A DNA stretch of 50,848 bases from NCBI GenBank assembly GCA_021324075.1, contig JAJPJW010000002.1:1-50848 (forward strand), read 5' to 3'. Source of the stretch: Pseudomonadota bacterium (GTDB lineage: Bacteria; Oederibacteriota; Muellerivitia; Muellerivitales; Muellerivitaceae). Below are positions 16,645-24,868 of this stretch, piece by piece (within the stretch, counting starts at the first letter, position 1; the number at the start of each line of letters is the position of its first letter). The position numbers were made by a program, and so were the translations under genes. The notes beneath the pieces are model-generated. The model saw nothing but the letters and a program-made list of their open reading frames with translations, was not told the DNA's origin and did no database searches.

Positions 16645-17099
16645 GTCCCAAAGATAGCGCATTACCCATCCTCATGGTGGATGACGACAAGGACGACCGC
16701 TTGATGGCCGAGAGGGCATTGCGGAAGAACCGGGTCCTCAACCCCATCCTGTTCCTGGAGGACGGGGAGGAACTGGTCAATTACCTCAGGCGACAGGGCA
16801 AATATACCGACCCCAAGTCGTCCCCCACCCCCTGTTTCATCCTTTTGGACCTCAACATGCCGCGAATGGACGGCCGGCGCGCCCTGGAGATCATCAAGGC
16901 CGATCCCCAGTTCAAGAGGATCCCCGTGGTGGTCCTGACCACCTCCCAGGCGGAAGAGGACATCGTCCGCAGCTACAACACCGGCGCCAATTCCTTCATC
17001 ACGAAGCCGGTCAGCTTCGAGAGCCTGGTGGGTCTCATGGAAACCCTCAAGAACTATTGGCTGGAAATCGTGGACCTGCCCCTTGAGGAGAAAAAATAG
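16641..17099 (+). CDS. Single-domain response regulator, Rcp1 type
   Basis: A 152-residue stand-alone receiver. It has DDDKDD at the acidic pocket, phospho-acceptor Asp70 in ILLDLNMPRMDG, VVVLTTSQAEEDI with the Thr/Ser, and FITKPVSF with the Lys. The long insertion before the Asp (Gly-Lys-Tyr region) and the C-terminal helix are typical of Rcp1, the partner of phytochrome-type kinases. The ATG overlaps the preceding kinase stop, which makes it the direct partner. No output domain is present, so the effect must pass through protein contact. Confidence 0.92.
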   Translation: MSPKDSALPILMVDDDKDDRLMAERALRKNRVLNPILFLEDGEELVNYLRRQGKYTDPKSSPTPCFILLDLNMPRMDGRRALEIIKADPQFKRIPVVVLTTSQAEEDIVRSYNTGANSFITKPVSFESLVGLMETLKNYWLEIVDLPLEEKK

Positions 17100-17177
17100 G
17101 AATGTAATTATGAGCCTAAAAATTAAGGAAGGGCCGTATTTGGCCCGGAATCGCCGGATGAGGATGAGGGAGGGAAA

Positions 17178-17657
17178 ATGCAAATGAAGGTCGACCAAAA
17201 CCTAAGATCGATTTTGATGGTGGACGACGACAGGGATGACCAAAAGCTCGTCGAAAAGGCGCTCCGGGAAAGGGGCGCCAAAAATCCCATCCTGTTCCTG
17301 ACCGATGGGGAGGAGCTCTTGGATTACCTCAAGCACAAGGGCAAGTTTTCCAATGCGGAGGATTTCCGCAAGCCAAGCTTCATCCTTTTGGACCTCAATA
17401 TGCCCCGGATGGACGGAAGGAAGGCCCTTTTGTTCCTCAAGGCGGACCCGGAGCTGAAGAAGATCCCCGTGCTGGTGCTCAGCACCTCCAGCGCCGAAGA
17501 GGACATCCTGCGCAGTTACAACCTAGGGGCCAATTCCTTTATCGTCAAGCCCGTCGATTATCAGGGCCTGCTCGCCATGGCGGAGAGCCTCATCAAGTAC
17601 TGGCTGGAACTCGTCGAGTTGCCGCCGGGCAACGGGAAAGACTCCGCGCATGATTGA
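17178..17657 (+). CDS. Second Rcp1-type response regulator
   Basis: A 159-residue paralogue of the receiver just upstream, with the same DDDRDDQ pocket, Asp72 in ILLDLNMPRMDG, VLVLSTSSAEEDI and FIVKPVDY. The gene has its own ribosome site (GGGAGG) and follows a 79-nt gap containing a small GGGCC...GGCCC hairpin (about 17131-17147). The stop overlaps the start of the hybrid kinase by 8 bases, so it probably serves that kinase. The pair looks like a local duplication. Confidence 0.92.
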   Translation: MQMKVDQNLRSILMVDDDRDDQKLVEKALRERGAKNPILFLTDGEELLDYLKHKGKFSNAEDFRKPSFILLDLNMPRMDGRKALLFLKADPELKKIPVLVLSTSSAEEDILRSYNLGANSFIVKPVDYQGLLAMAESLIKYWLELVELPPGNGKDSAHD

Positions 17658-19938
17658 AAAACCCATCCACCTTTTGATCGTGGAGGGCAATACGGAGGAC
17701 TTTTTTTCCCTCCAAAAGACGCTTGCGGGGATCAGCCACAGCTGGTTTGAAGTCGACCATGTTTCCAATTATTCCGACGCCCTGCGAAAGCTCGAAGAAG
17801 ACAGGCATGATATCTGCCTTTTAGATTTCCACCTGGAGGGCCTGAACGGCCCGGAGTTCCTGAAGAAAACGGTCCAGAACCCCCATAGCATTCCCATCAT
17901 TTTTCTTGCGGACCAGGGCGATGAAGGGGCGGACCTGGAAACCCTGAAACTCGGGGCCGCCGATTTCCTTCACAAGGACAGGCTCGACGGGCCCACCTTG
18001 GAAAAATCGATCCGCCATGCCCTGGAGCGCCGGAAGGCCGAAGAGAACAGGATGCAGTTAAGCTCCATCGTCGAATCCTCCAATGACGCCATTTATACCC
18101 TGACCCTGGACGGCGTCATCCTCAGCTGGAACCCGGGCGCCGAAAAGATCTACGGCCACGCGCCGGAAGAAATCGGCGGGAAGAATTTCTCGGTTTTGGT
18201 CCCCGAATGGCGGCAAGGGGAAATCCCCCTCGTCTTGGATTCGGCCCGGAAGGGACAGGCGGTCGCCGATTTTGTCACCGTCCACAAGAACAAGAACGGG
18301 AGGGAAATCCCCCTTTCCCTGAGCCTTTCCCCCATCCAGGACCGCCAGGGCCGCGTCGCCCGGCTTTCGGTCATCGCCCGCGACGTCACGGAACGTAAGA
18401 AGGTGGAAGAAGTGCAGGCCCAGCTCGCCGCGATCCTGCAACAGACGCCCGATGCGGTCATCGGATGCGACATGGAGGGCTCCATTTTCAGTTGGAACCG
18501 GGGTGCGGAGGCCATGTTCGGCCATTCCTTCGAGGAAATCGTGGGAAAAAGGGACAGCTTCCTGGCCCCCCCGGAAAGGGCCCATGAATCCCAAGAGCTC
18601 ATGGATATCGTGCTGGGAGGGGAGAATATCTCCAATTTTGAGACGGTCCGGATCAAGAAGGACGGGACCTTGATCGACGTTTCGCTCACCATGTCCCCGG
18701 TCAAGGATTCCAGGGGCAAGACCATCGGCTATTCAGCCATCCACCGGGACATCACGGAGCGTAAAAAGGCGGAGTCCTCCCTGAAACGCCACGAGGAACA
18801 ACTGCGCCAAGTGGAAAAAATGAACGCCATCGGCCGCCTGGCCGGGGGGGTGGCCCACGACTTCAACAACCTGCTTTCGGTGATCGGCGGAAACGCCGAG
18901 TTCCTGCTCTCCAGCCTGGAGGAAAAGGACCCCAAGCGGGAGGAGCTTTCCGAGATCCAAAAGGCCGTGAAGCGGGGCGCCGACCTGACCAAGCAGCTGC
19001 TGGTCTTCGGCCAAAAGCAGGTTTCCCAGCCCCAGCCCGTGAACCTGAACGAACTCTCGGGGGAAATGAACAAGATGCTCAAGCGCCTCCTGGACGCCAA
19101 CGTGGACTTGGCCATCATCCAGGACAAGGTCTTGAAACCGGTCCTGGCCGACCCGGGGCAGGTCCAGCAGATCATCCTCAACCTGGTATTGAACGCCAGG
19201 GACGCCATGCCCAAGGGCGGGAACCTGATCGTGGAAACCAAGCAGGTCCAGGGCATCGAACTGGAAAAAGAGGAAAGGCCCAGCCTTCCCACGGGCGAAT
19301 ACGCCAGGCTGTCCGTGACCGACACGGGGACGGGGATGACCCCCGAGGTCCAGAAGCATATTTTCGAGCCCTTCTTCACCACCAAGGCGGGCAAGGGGAC
19401 CGGCCTGGGACTGGCCACGGTCTACAGCCTGGTGCACAAATGGAGCGGCCATATCTTCGTGCACAGCACGACCGGCATGGGGTCCACCTTCACGGTTTAT
19501 TTTCCCTCGCTGTCCGAAGCACAGGCCCAGGCTCCCAAGGCCCGGCAAATGGACCTGATTCCCCAGGGCTCGGAAACGGTCCTGGTTTCGGAGGACGAAG
19601 CGCCGGTACGCCGCGTTTTGGTACGGACCCTGGAAAAATACGGCTACCGCGTCTTGGAGGCGGAAAACGGGCTTCAAGCCCTCCAGAAAGCCTGGGGGTA
19701 CCGGGAGCCCATCCAACTGCTTTTGACCGATACGGTCATGCCGAAGATGAACGGGAAGGAACTGGCCGATGAATTGAGGAAAACGCGCCCGAACATCAAA
19801 GTGGTGTTCATTTCGGGCTATCCCAAGGAAATTTTATCCCAACAGGGGGTCCTGGACGCCGGCATCCATTTGATCCAAAAACCCTTCGACCTGGAAGAAC
19901 TGGCCCGGCAGGTTAGAAAAGTACTGGACGAAAAGTAA
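17650..19938 (+). CDS. Hybrid histidine kinase: REC-PAS-PAS-HisKA-HATPase-REC
   Basis: A 762-residue soluble protein. The first receiver carries Asp59 in ICLLDFHLEGLNG but only part of the usual acidic pocket (VEGNTED, where ED/DD is expected). Two PAS domains follow (about 130-260 and 260-380, each ending DVTERKK or DITERKK). The kinase has His403 in AGGVAHDFNNLLSVI, with N box NLVLNARDAM and GTGLGLATV. A C-terminal receiver carries Asp694 in LLLTDTVMPKMNG. This layout is common in phosphorelay kinases. It is translationally coupled to the receiver upstream and is the last gene before a converging minus-strand operon. Confidence 0.92.
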   Translation: MIEKPIHLLIVEGNTEDFFSLQKTLAGISHSWFEVDHVSNYSDALRKLEEDRHDICLLDFHLEGLNGPEFLKKTVQNPHSIPIIFLADQGDEGADLETLKLGAADFLHKDRLDGPTLEKSIRHALERRKAEENRMQLSSIVESSNDAIYTLTLDGVILSWNPGAEKIYGHAPEEIGGKNFSVLVPEWRQGEIPLVLDSARKGQAVADFVTVHKNKNGREIPLSLSLSPIQDRQGRVARLSVIARDVTERKKVEEVQAQLAAILQQTPDAVIGCDMEGSIFSWNRGAEAMFGHSFEEIVGKRDSFLAPPERAHESQELMDIVLGGENISNFETVRIKKDGTLIDVSLTMSPVKDSRGKTIGYSAIHRDITERKKAESSLKRHEEQLRQVEKMNAIGRLAGGVAHDFNNLLSVIGGNAEFLLSSLEEKDPKREELSEIQKAVKRGADLTKQLLVFGQKQVSQPQPVNLNELSGEMNKMLKRLLDANVDLAIIQDKVLKPVLADPGQVQQIILNLVLNARDAMPKGGNLIVETKQVQGIELEKEERPSLPTGEYARLSVTDTGTGMTPEVQKHIFEPFFTTKAGKGTGLGLATVYSLVHKWSGHIFVHSTTGMGSTFTVYFPSLSEAQAQAPKARQMDLIPQGSETVLVSEDEAPVRRVLVRTLEKYGYRVLEAENGLQALQKAWGYREPIQLLLTDTVMPKMNGKELADELRKTRPNIKVVFISGYPKEILSQQGVLDAGIHLIQKPFDLEELARQVRKVLDEK

Positions 19939-20000
19939 AAACGCCTTTTTCCCGCCTCCATCCCTAAATTTAAAGCCACGGATTCAAAGCCGCCGGCGGC

Positions 20001-20480
20001 TCAGTCGTTCGTCCAAAACCGAAGTTCCACACGGTAACCTTCCACCAGCAAGGCACAGGACGCGTTGGGCGGGTCAAGGGGCCAGAACTCCGGTTGGGAG
20101 TCGAAGGGATGGATGGGGCCGATCTGGAAGGAGTGGGGCCTCCAAAAACGATGGAAGAGGGAAAGGCAAAAAAAGGAAACAAGCTCCTCGAAAACCTCCT
20201 CCGCGGGATAACGCCCCAGCGGGGTCCCCTGCCGGTGGTCCCGAAGCCAGGCCGGGAATTCGGGTGAGCAACGGATGTTGACAAGGCCTTTCAAGGAACC
20301 CGAAAGGATGAGGGACCGTTCCAGAGGGAGGTCTTCGGTTTCCACCAAGGCGGTCCCCAAAACGAGGACATCATCCGCCCCCCAGGAACGGACAATCTTT
20401 TCAAAAAGACTTCCCAGGCCATAGCCGTCGAGAGAGCCTGAATTCGGGTTCATGGTTTTTCCCGCCAGTGGATTTCCCAT
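20001..20480 (-). CDS. CheX-like protein, second of a tandem pair
   Basis: A 159-residue protein with the pattern of chemotaxis phosphatase-like CheX domains: a small strand-rich start, a SGSLKGLVNIRCSPEF segment, and a helix (EEVFEELVSFFCLSLFHRF) where CheX normally has its catalytic Glu-x2-Asn. Here that pair is not clear, so activity is doubtful. Its middle aligns by eye with the protein encoded just upstream (20480-21016). The ATG shares a base with the upstream stop (TGATG). Function is unknown; the assignment rests on overall pattern only. Confidence 0.6.
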   Translation of the reverse strand: MGNPLAGKTMNPNSGSLDGYGLGSLFEKIVRSWGADDVLVLGTALVETEDLPLERSLILSGSLKGLVNIRCSPEFPAWLRDHRQGTPLGRYPAEEVFEELVSFFCLSLFHRFWRPHSFQIGPIHPFDSQPEFWPLDPPNASCALLVEGYRVELRFWTND

Positions 20481-21016
20481 CAGCCCCCTCCTTCCAGGGG
20501 ATCGTTTTTCCGGGATTGCCTTGGACCGTCGAGCCACAAGCGTATTTCCACCGGTTCGCCTTCCACTTCGACGGCGCAAAAGGCATGGGGCTGATCCGGG
20601 GGCCAGAGGGCCGGCCGGGAAGGGCGGGCCAGGATGGGCCCCAGCTCGAACAACTCATCCATCCAGGCGTAATGGACCAGGAAAATGGAGTAAAGCGTCG
20701 CCATTTCCTGGAAGAGGGCATTTTTGGAGGGCACGCTTGCCCCCTGATCCTGGAAGAAAGCCGCCAATTTTTCGAGTAAACGGTTGGAAGAGCGGAGCAC
20801 CAGCGTCCCTTTCACCGATCCGTTCCAGCGCGTGGCGTACTCAACGGGATCGGCCAGGCTCGGCCGGACGCCCAAATCGGGGATTTTCGTGCGGAACCCC
20901 GTCCAATACTGGACGAACTCCCGGAAAAGGACCGTCAGTTCCAGGGAATGGGGCAACCGGGGTGAGGGTAAAGCGACGCAAGGGGAAAGAGGTTTTACGG
21001 CCAATTGGGTTGTCAT
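20480..21016 (-). CDS. CheX-like protein, first of a tandem pair
   Basis: A 178-residue protein. It has a NGSVKGTLVLRSSNRLLEKLAAFF stretch followed by a helix LFQEMATLYSIFLVHYAW, the same order as in the downstream gene and reminiscent of CheX/CheC-like domains. No signal peptide or membrane segment is seen. The start is ATG 21016, preceded by a weak GGCGGAG ribosome site. Its stop overlaps the second gene, so the two are one operon. It may act on the many receiver proteins encoded nearby (inference from neighbourhood), but the catalytic residues are not recognisable. Confidence 0.6.
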   Translation of the reverse strand: MTTQLAVKPLSPCVALPSPRLPHSLELTVLFREFVQYWTGFRTKIPDLGVRPSLADPVEYATRWNGSVKGTLVLRSSNRLLEKLAAFFQDQGASVPSKNALFQEMATLYSIFLVHYAWMDELFELGPILARPSRPALWPPDQPHAFCAVEVEGEPVEIRLWLDGPRQSRKNDPLEGGG

Positions 21017-21188
21017 GGTCAACTCCGCCTATCGTTCAGTCGTTCCGAATTTCCACCTAACTGTGTCGCAAGAGCGGTGCCAAGAAAAACAATGGGTTAG
21101 TCCGTTTAACCCGCCGCCAAATAGATTGAAAAAAGCGTTTTCGTTTCCCAGGTGGGTAAAAAAAACCCAGGAAAAAAAGGTTAAAATA

Positions 21189-21220
21189 AAAACGCCGCAG
21201 GAAAAATCCTGCGGCGTTTT
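21189..21220 (-). terminator. Rho-independent terminator
   Basis: A perfect 14-bp inverted repeat (21189-21202 with 21207-21220) around a four-base loop, flanked by A and T runs on both sides. It follows the minus-strand gene ending at 21253 and would stop its transcript before the CheX-like pair. Confidence 0.88.
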
Positions 21221-21252
21221 AAACACGGGCTTTGAGAAAAGACTTTTCGGCT

Positions 21253-21666
21253 TTAATCCTTGTCGCCATCACCTTTTTGCATGCCCATGCCGTCTTTTTC
21301 CGTTGAACCGGCCAATTGAAGGTAGTTGATTCCCTTGGTTTTGATGATCGTCCCGGTCAACTCCACCGTTTGGCCCGCCTTGTCCTTAATGGCGTCCCGT
21401 GCGTTGGTGAAGTCGGGATTGACGACGGAATAAAGGTTCCCCTTGGAATCCATAACGCCCAGGTCGGTCCCGTTCACGGAACATTTCATGGCGCAGGCGG
21501 CGTGGCCGGCCCCGTGCCCCCCGTCCTTGCCCATGGAGGCGTTGTGGGCCATGCATTTCAGGCAGACCACCTCGTATTTTTGGGTCACCATTTTCCCTTC
21601 GGCGAGGGCCCATCCCGCCAGAGCCAAAGAACCAATGAAAAGCGCTAAAAATCCTAACTTCCTCAT
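21253..21666 (-). CDS. Small exported Cys/His-rich protein
   Basis: A 137-residue protein with a clean signal peptide (cleavage near residue 22, after AGWALA). The mature start holds CLKC (Cys35, Cys38), a His/Gly/Lys stretch with several histidines (about residues 41-55) and CAMKC (Cys58, Cys62), which could bind metal or haem-free redox partners. The second half is strand-rich (TDLGVMDSKGNLY, GQTVELTGTI), like small OB-type periplasmic proteins. AGGAGG precedes the ATG. I do not recognise the family. Metal binding in the periplasm is the best guess. Confidence 0.75.
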   Translation of the reverse strand: MRKLGFLALFIGSLALAGWALAEGKMVTQKYEVVCLKCMAHNASMGKDGGHGAGHAACAMKCSVNGTDLGVMDSKGNLYSVVNPDFTNARDAIKDKAGQTVELTGTIIKTKGINYLQLAGSTEKDGMGMQKGDGDKD

Positions 21667-21807
21667 GTCACAGCCTCCTTTTGAGTTCGCCTTAAAGACC
21701 CGCAGGCGGTTTCCAATAGGTACGGGCGCGGGGGGGGGCGGGGTTACAGCGCCGAAATAATTAATAAAACGGTAACACGGGGCATTCGGAAGGGGTATGG
21801 TGGGCCG

Positions 21808-22249
21808 ATGGAAAGCAAACTTCCCAACGGCTACCGGATCAGCGATGAAATCGCGAAGATTGATTTTGGGACGGTCACCCTTTGGCTGGCCGGCAGCTAT
21901 TGGTCGCCGGGGATTGGAAGGGAGGAAGTGGAAAGGGGCCCGCCATTCCTCACTTGTCATCGGGGCCTATGCGCCCGATGGGAAGCAAGCCGGCTATGCC
22001 CGGCTGGCTTCGGACAAGACCCGGTTCGCCTATGTCATGGACGTTTATGTGGAAGAGGGGCACCGCCGCAAAGGGATCGGCCAGGCCATGATGCGGTTCG
22101 CCCTGGAGCATCCGGACCACAAGGCGGTCTACCTCTGGCTTTTGGGGACCCGGGACGCCCATGAGACCTACCGGAAGGTGGGGTTCGAGCCCTTGAAGCA
22201 TGTGGAGCGGTGGATGGCCATCCAAAAGGGAAGGCCCGGGGCCGAATAG
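21808..22249 (+). pseudogene. GNAT family N-acetyltransferase, frameshifted
   Basis: The first part reads MESKLPNGYRISDE... to REEVE in one frame. The remainder (RHSSLVIGAYAPDG, DVYVEEGHRRKGIGQAM with the acetyl-CoA loop, LLGTRDAHETYRKVGFEPL) is in the next frame. The two halves join around 21934-21938 in a GGGG run. Skipping one G restores a continuous protein of about 146 residues with normal family order. Either the gene has a real +1 mutation or the run was miscounted. No slippery signal is seen. It lies alone between a minus-strand exported protein and uppP. Confidence 0.8.
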
Positions 22250-22253
22250 CGCC

Positions 22254-23102
22254 TCAGCCCAGCAGCCAGACCCCTGCCGAAGCGGCCAGGCAGTAAAAAC
22301 CGAACCAGGCCCAGCGCCCGCCCGTCAACCAGTTGGAAAGCCACCGGAGGGCCAGGAGTCCGGACAAAAAGCTAAAAACCATCCCCAGGAGCCCGGGCAG
22401 GAAAAGACCCGCCATTTGACCCATGGAAAGCCCGTCAAAGGGATGGGCCTTCAACAGTCTCAGGGCTTCCACCCCGAGCGCGAAGGGTGTCAGGGCCACG
22501 GCCAGGGCGAAACTATATTCCTCCGATTTCACCTTCTCCAGACCCAGGATCAAACCGGCGGAAATGGTGGCACCGGAACGGGAAAATCCCCGGAAGGGAA
22601 GGCAAAGCCCTTGGGTCAGCCCGATCAGGATCGATTCCAAGGGCCCCAGGCCCTTCCCCCCACCGGCGCGTTTTTCATAGAACGACGCGAAAAGGATCAG
22701 GGCGCCGGCCGTGGCCAGGGACGCGGAGATCAGTTTCAAGTTCCCGAAGAGGACTTCGACCTCGGCGTTGGGCCCGCCCCCCAGCATCACTTTTTCGATG
22801 AATTTTTTCAAAGCGTAACCGAGCACCAAGGTCACTCCCGTCCCCAGGAGCACTTGGGCGAGGAAAGCCATGCCCTTTTCGGCGGACTGGAAATAATGCC
22901 CCGTCCAGCCTTTCCAAAAGTAGAGGATGACCGCCAGCATGGTGCCGGTGTGGAGCATCACCAGCAACAGCGTCATTTCCGGGAGGGTGGGGTCCAGGCC
23001 CATGAGTTTTTCGGCCACAATGACATGGGCGGAACTGGAGACGGGCAAAAGTTCGGCGAGGCCTTGGATGACGGCTAATACCACGATTTGCAGGAGGTGC
23101 AT
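22254..23102 (-). CDS. uppP: Undecaprenyl-diphosphatase UppP (BacA)
   Basis: A 282-residue integral membrane enzyme that dephosphorylates undecaprenyl pyrophosphate to recycle the lipid carrier of cell-wall synthesis. The two family motifs are present: QGLAELLPVSSSAH near the N-terminus (canonical form QGxTEFLPVSSSGH) and GFSRSGAT in the second half. Several hydrophobic helices follow the usual order. ATG 23102 has GGAG at good spacing. Copies beside transport genes are common, and no operon link to the NRAMP-like gene 120 bases upstream is certain. Confidence 0.93.
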   Translation of the reverse strand: MHLLQIVVLAVIQGLAELLPVSSSAHVIVAEKLMGLDPTLPEMTLLLVMLHTGTMLAVILYFWKGWTGHYFQSAEKGMAFLAQVLLGTGVTLVLGYALKKFIEKVMLGGGPNAEVEVLFGNLKLISASLATAGALILFASFYEKRAGGGKGLGPLESILIGLTQGLCLPFRGFSRSGATISAGLILGLEKVKSEEYSFALAVALTPFALGVEALRLLKAHPFDGLSMGQMAGLFLPGLLGMVFSFLSGLLALRWLSNWLTGGRWAWFGFYCLAASAGVWLLG

Positions 23103-23222
23103 GGCTTCTCCTTCGACGGCGGGTTGAACGGTGCGGATAAGATAAACCAACCGGGCGTAACAGGGAATCCCTTTATCGGCCTTCCGCCGGGGCGGCCGGG
23201 CAATGGAAAACCGGCGGATCCG

Positions 23223-24446
23223 TCAGGAAAAGATCCTTCCCAGGAAGGGAAGCATGCTGATGACGCCCGTTATGAAAATCAAAAGGATGGTGGCCCAATA
23301 GATGTATTTGTTCGCCCCCCCCAGAACCAGGTTGCTCATGAGTTTCTTATTGGAGGCAATGACCCCCAGTATGACGGCGGGGGCGATCAAAACGACGATC
23401 TGGAGCACCATCAGATTGAGGGCGAGTTTGATGAGGTTGTAGGAAAAAAGCGGGATGACCACCGCGGGGATGGACTCCACCAGGTACACCTTGAACCAAT
23501 GTTTCCGGCCCCAACCCATGGCTTCGGTGAAACCCCAACTGCTTCCCAAAGAAATGACGATCAAGGCGATAAAAGACGCCGAAACCAGCCCCAACCCGAA
23601 GGCCCAGGGGGCGAAATGGCCCGCCACCGAGGAAAGGCTTTGGGAAAGGACCTTGGGCGAGGTGAAGTCCAGCGCGGAAGTGTCAATCCCGATGGCGGAC
23701 AGGGCGATGGCCACCATGATGAATTCGGAAAAGAGCGCCCCCACCAGGGTTTCGAACCGGACCGCCCAAATGCTGTTCCGGGCCGTGCCTTTTTCCGCCG
23801 TCGCCGACACCTGGTAAAAAAGCATGAAGGGCATGATCACGGCGCCGATATTGGCCGCCAGCATGAAGACGAAATCGGGTGAGGTGGAAAAGTAAAAGGG
23901 CGTCACGACCACGCCGTTCCGGGAATTCAGAAAACCGGCGAGCACCCACACGAAGGTGAAAACAACGGAAATGAACAGGAGGGGCTTCTCCGCCTCCGCG
24001 TATTTCCGTTTGTAAACAATGAGCAGGTGGGCGAAGAAAGCCACGGGGACCGAAACCATGGGAGGGACGCCCATCATCTCGAAGCCGACGGCGATACCGG
24101 TATATTCCACCACGTAACTGATGACGTCGACCAGCGCCATGGGCAGGGCGCAAAGGATGGCGGTGCGCCGGCTGTAATTTTCACGGATGAGTTCTCCCAG
24201 CCCCTTCCCCGTAACGGCCCCCACCCGGCCCGCCACCTCCTGGATCACGTAGAGGGGAAAGGCCAGGAGGAGGATGAACCAGACCAGCTTGGTCCCGTAC
24301 TGGGCGCCGCTCTCGGCGGCCGTAATGGCGCTGGCCGCATCCACATCCGCGATCATGACCAGCCAGGCGGGGCCCCAGGTCTTGGCGATATCGCTGACCT
24401 TCAACCTCCAATTCCCAATCGTGGCGCGTTCGGGTTTTTGGGTCAT
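23223..24446 (-). CDS. NRAMP-like divalent metal transporter, divergent
   Basis: A 407-residue membrane protein with the NRAMP fold pattern. In the first helix, where classical NRAMPs have the metal-binding DPGN, it has DVDAAS (residues 34-39). The MPH motif of helix 6 is replaced by MPFMLFYQ. Such replacements are known from NRAMP-related transporters with altered metal choice, including magnesium-selective ones (family knowledge), so manganese or iron transport should not be assumed. ATG 24446 overlaps the stop of the cytochrome gene, and the operon begins at an outer-membrane barrel behind Fur-like boxes. Confidence 0.85.
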   Translation of the reverse strand: MTQKPERATIGNWRLKVSDIAKTWGPAWLVMIADVDAASAITAAESGAQYGTKLVWFILLLAFPLYVIQEVAGRVGAVTGKGLGELIRENYSRRTAILCALPMALVDVISYVVEYTGIAVGFEMMGVPPMVSVPVAFFAHLLIVYKRKYAEAEKPLLFISVVFTFVWVLAGFLNSRNGVVVTPFYFSTSPDFVFMLAANIGAVIMPFMLFYQVSATAEKGTARNSIWAVRFETLVGALFSEFIMVAIALSAIGIDTSALDFTSPKVLSQSLSSVAGHFAPWAFGLGLVSASFIALIVISLGSSWGFTEAMGWGRKHWFKVYLVESIPAVVIPLFSYNLIKLALNLMVLQIVVLIAPAVILGVIASNKKLMSNLVLGGANKYIYWATILLIFITGVISMLPFLGRIFS

Positions 24447-24790
24447 TTTCTTTCCGCTTCCTGGGTGGAAGCCGTCAGGAGGTAACGCAGGATCAAATTC
24501 TTTTGGCCGTCGTTGATGCGGGCCTTGACCTGCATCTTCACCATGATCCTTTCCCATTTTTCCGGAGTGAATTCGGACGGCAAGTGCAGGTCGTGGCAAC
24601 TCGCACAGGTTGCCTCATAAGAGCTCCGGCCCGACTGGAGGTCCGCCAGGGTCGTACCCGGCCATTGCTGGGAAGCCCAGGAGGCGCTTTCCTCGGTTGG
24701 AACCGGGAGGAGCGTCGCGCAGGCAAAGGGCAGGGCCAAGAGCCCGAAAATAAAGAGCCAGGCGGCCCCTGTTTGAAGATATCGTTTCAT
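24443..24790 (-). CDS. Small monohaem cytochrome c, exported
   Basis: A 115-residue protein with an N-terminal hydrophobic signal (residues 8-25) and one haem-binding CASCH (62-66). Methionines at 83 and 86 are candidate axial ligands. Cys24 lies just after the hydrophobic stretch, but PFAC is a poor lipobox. The layout resembles small c-type cytochromes whose haem site is followed by one helix pair. It overlaps the transporter start as ATGA, so electron transfer and metal uptake may be linked here (inference), for example by periplasmic metal reduction. Confidence 0.85.
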   Translation of the reverse strand: MKRYLQTGAAWLFIFGLLALPFACATLLPVPTEESASWASQQWPGTTLADLQSGRSSYEATCASCHDLHLPSEFTPEKWERIMVKMQVKARINDGQKNLILRYLLTASTQEAERK

Positions 24791-24868
24791 TTTGGCTCCG
24801 CTCCCGTTTTTGGATTAGCCCCGTCCCCGGCAATGCCCGGCGCCGGGAGGGGGCTTATCAAACGATGA

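Noticed and set aside
21029-21226. 65-codon minus-strand frame over the terminator
   Set aside because: It contains the terminator hairpin and has no ribosome site or homology pattern.
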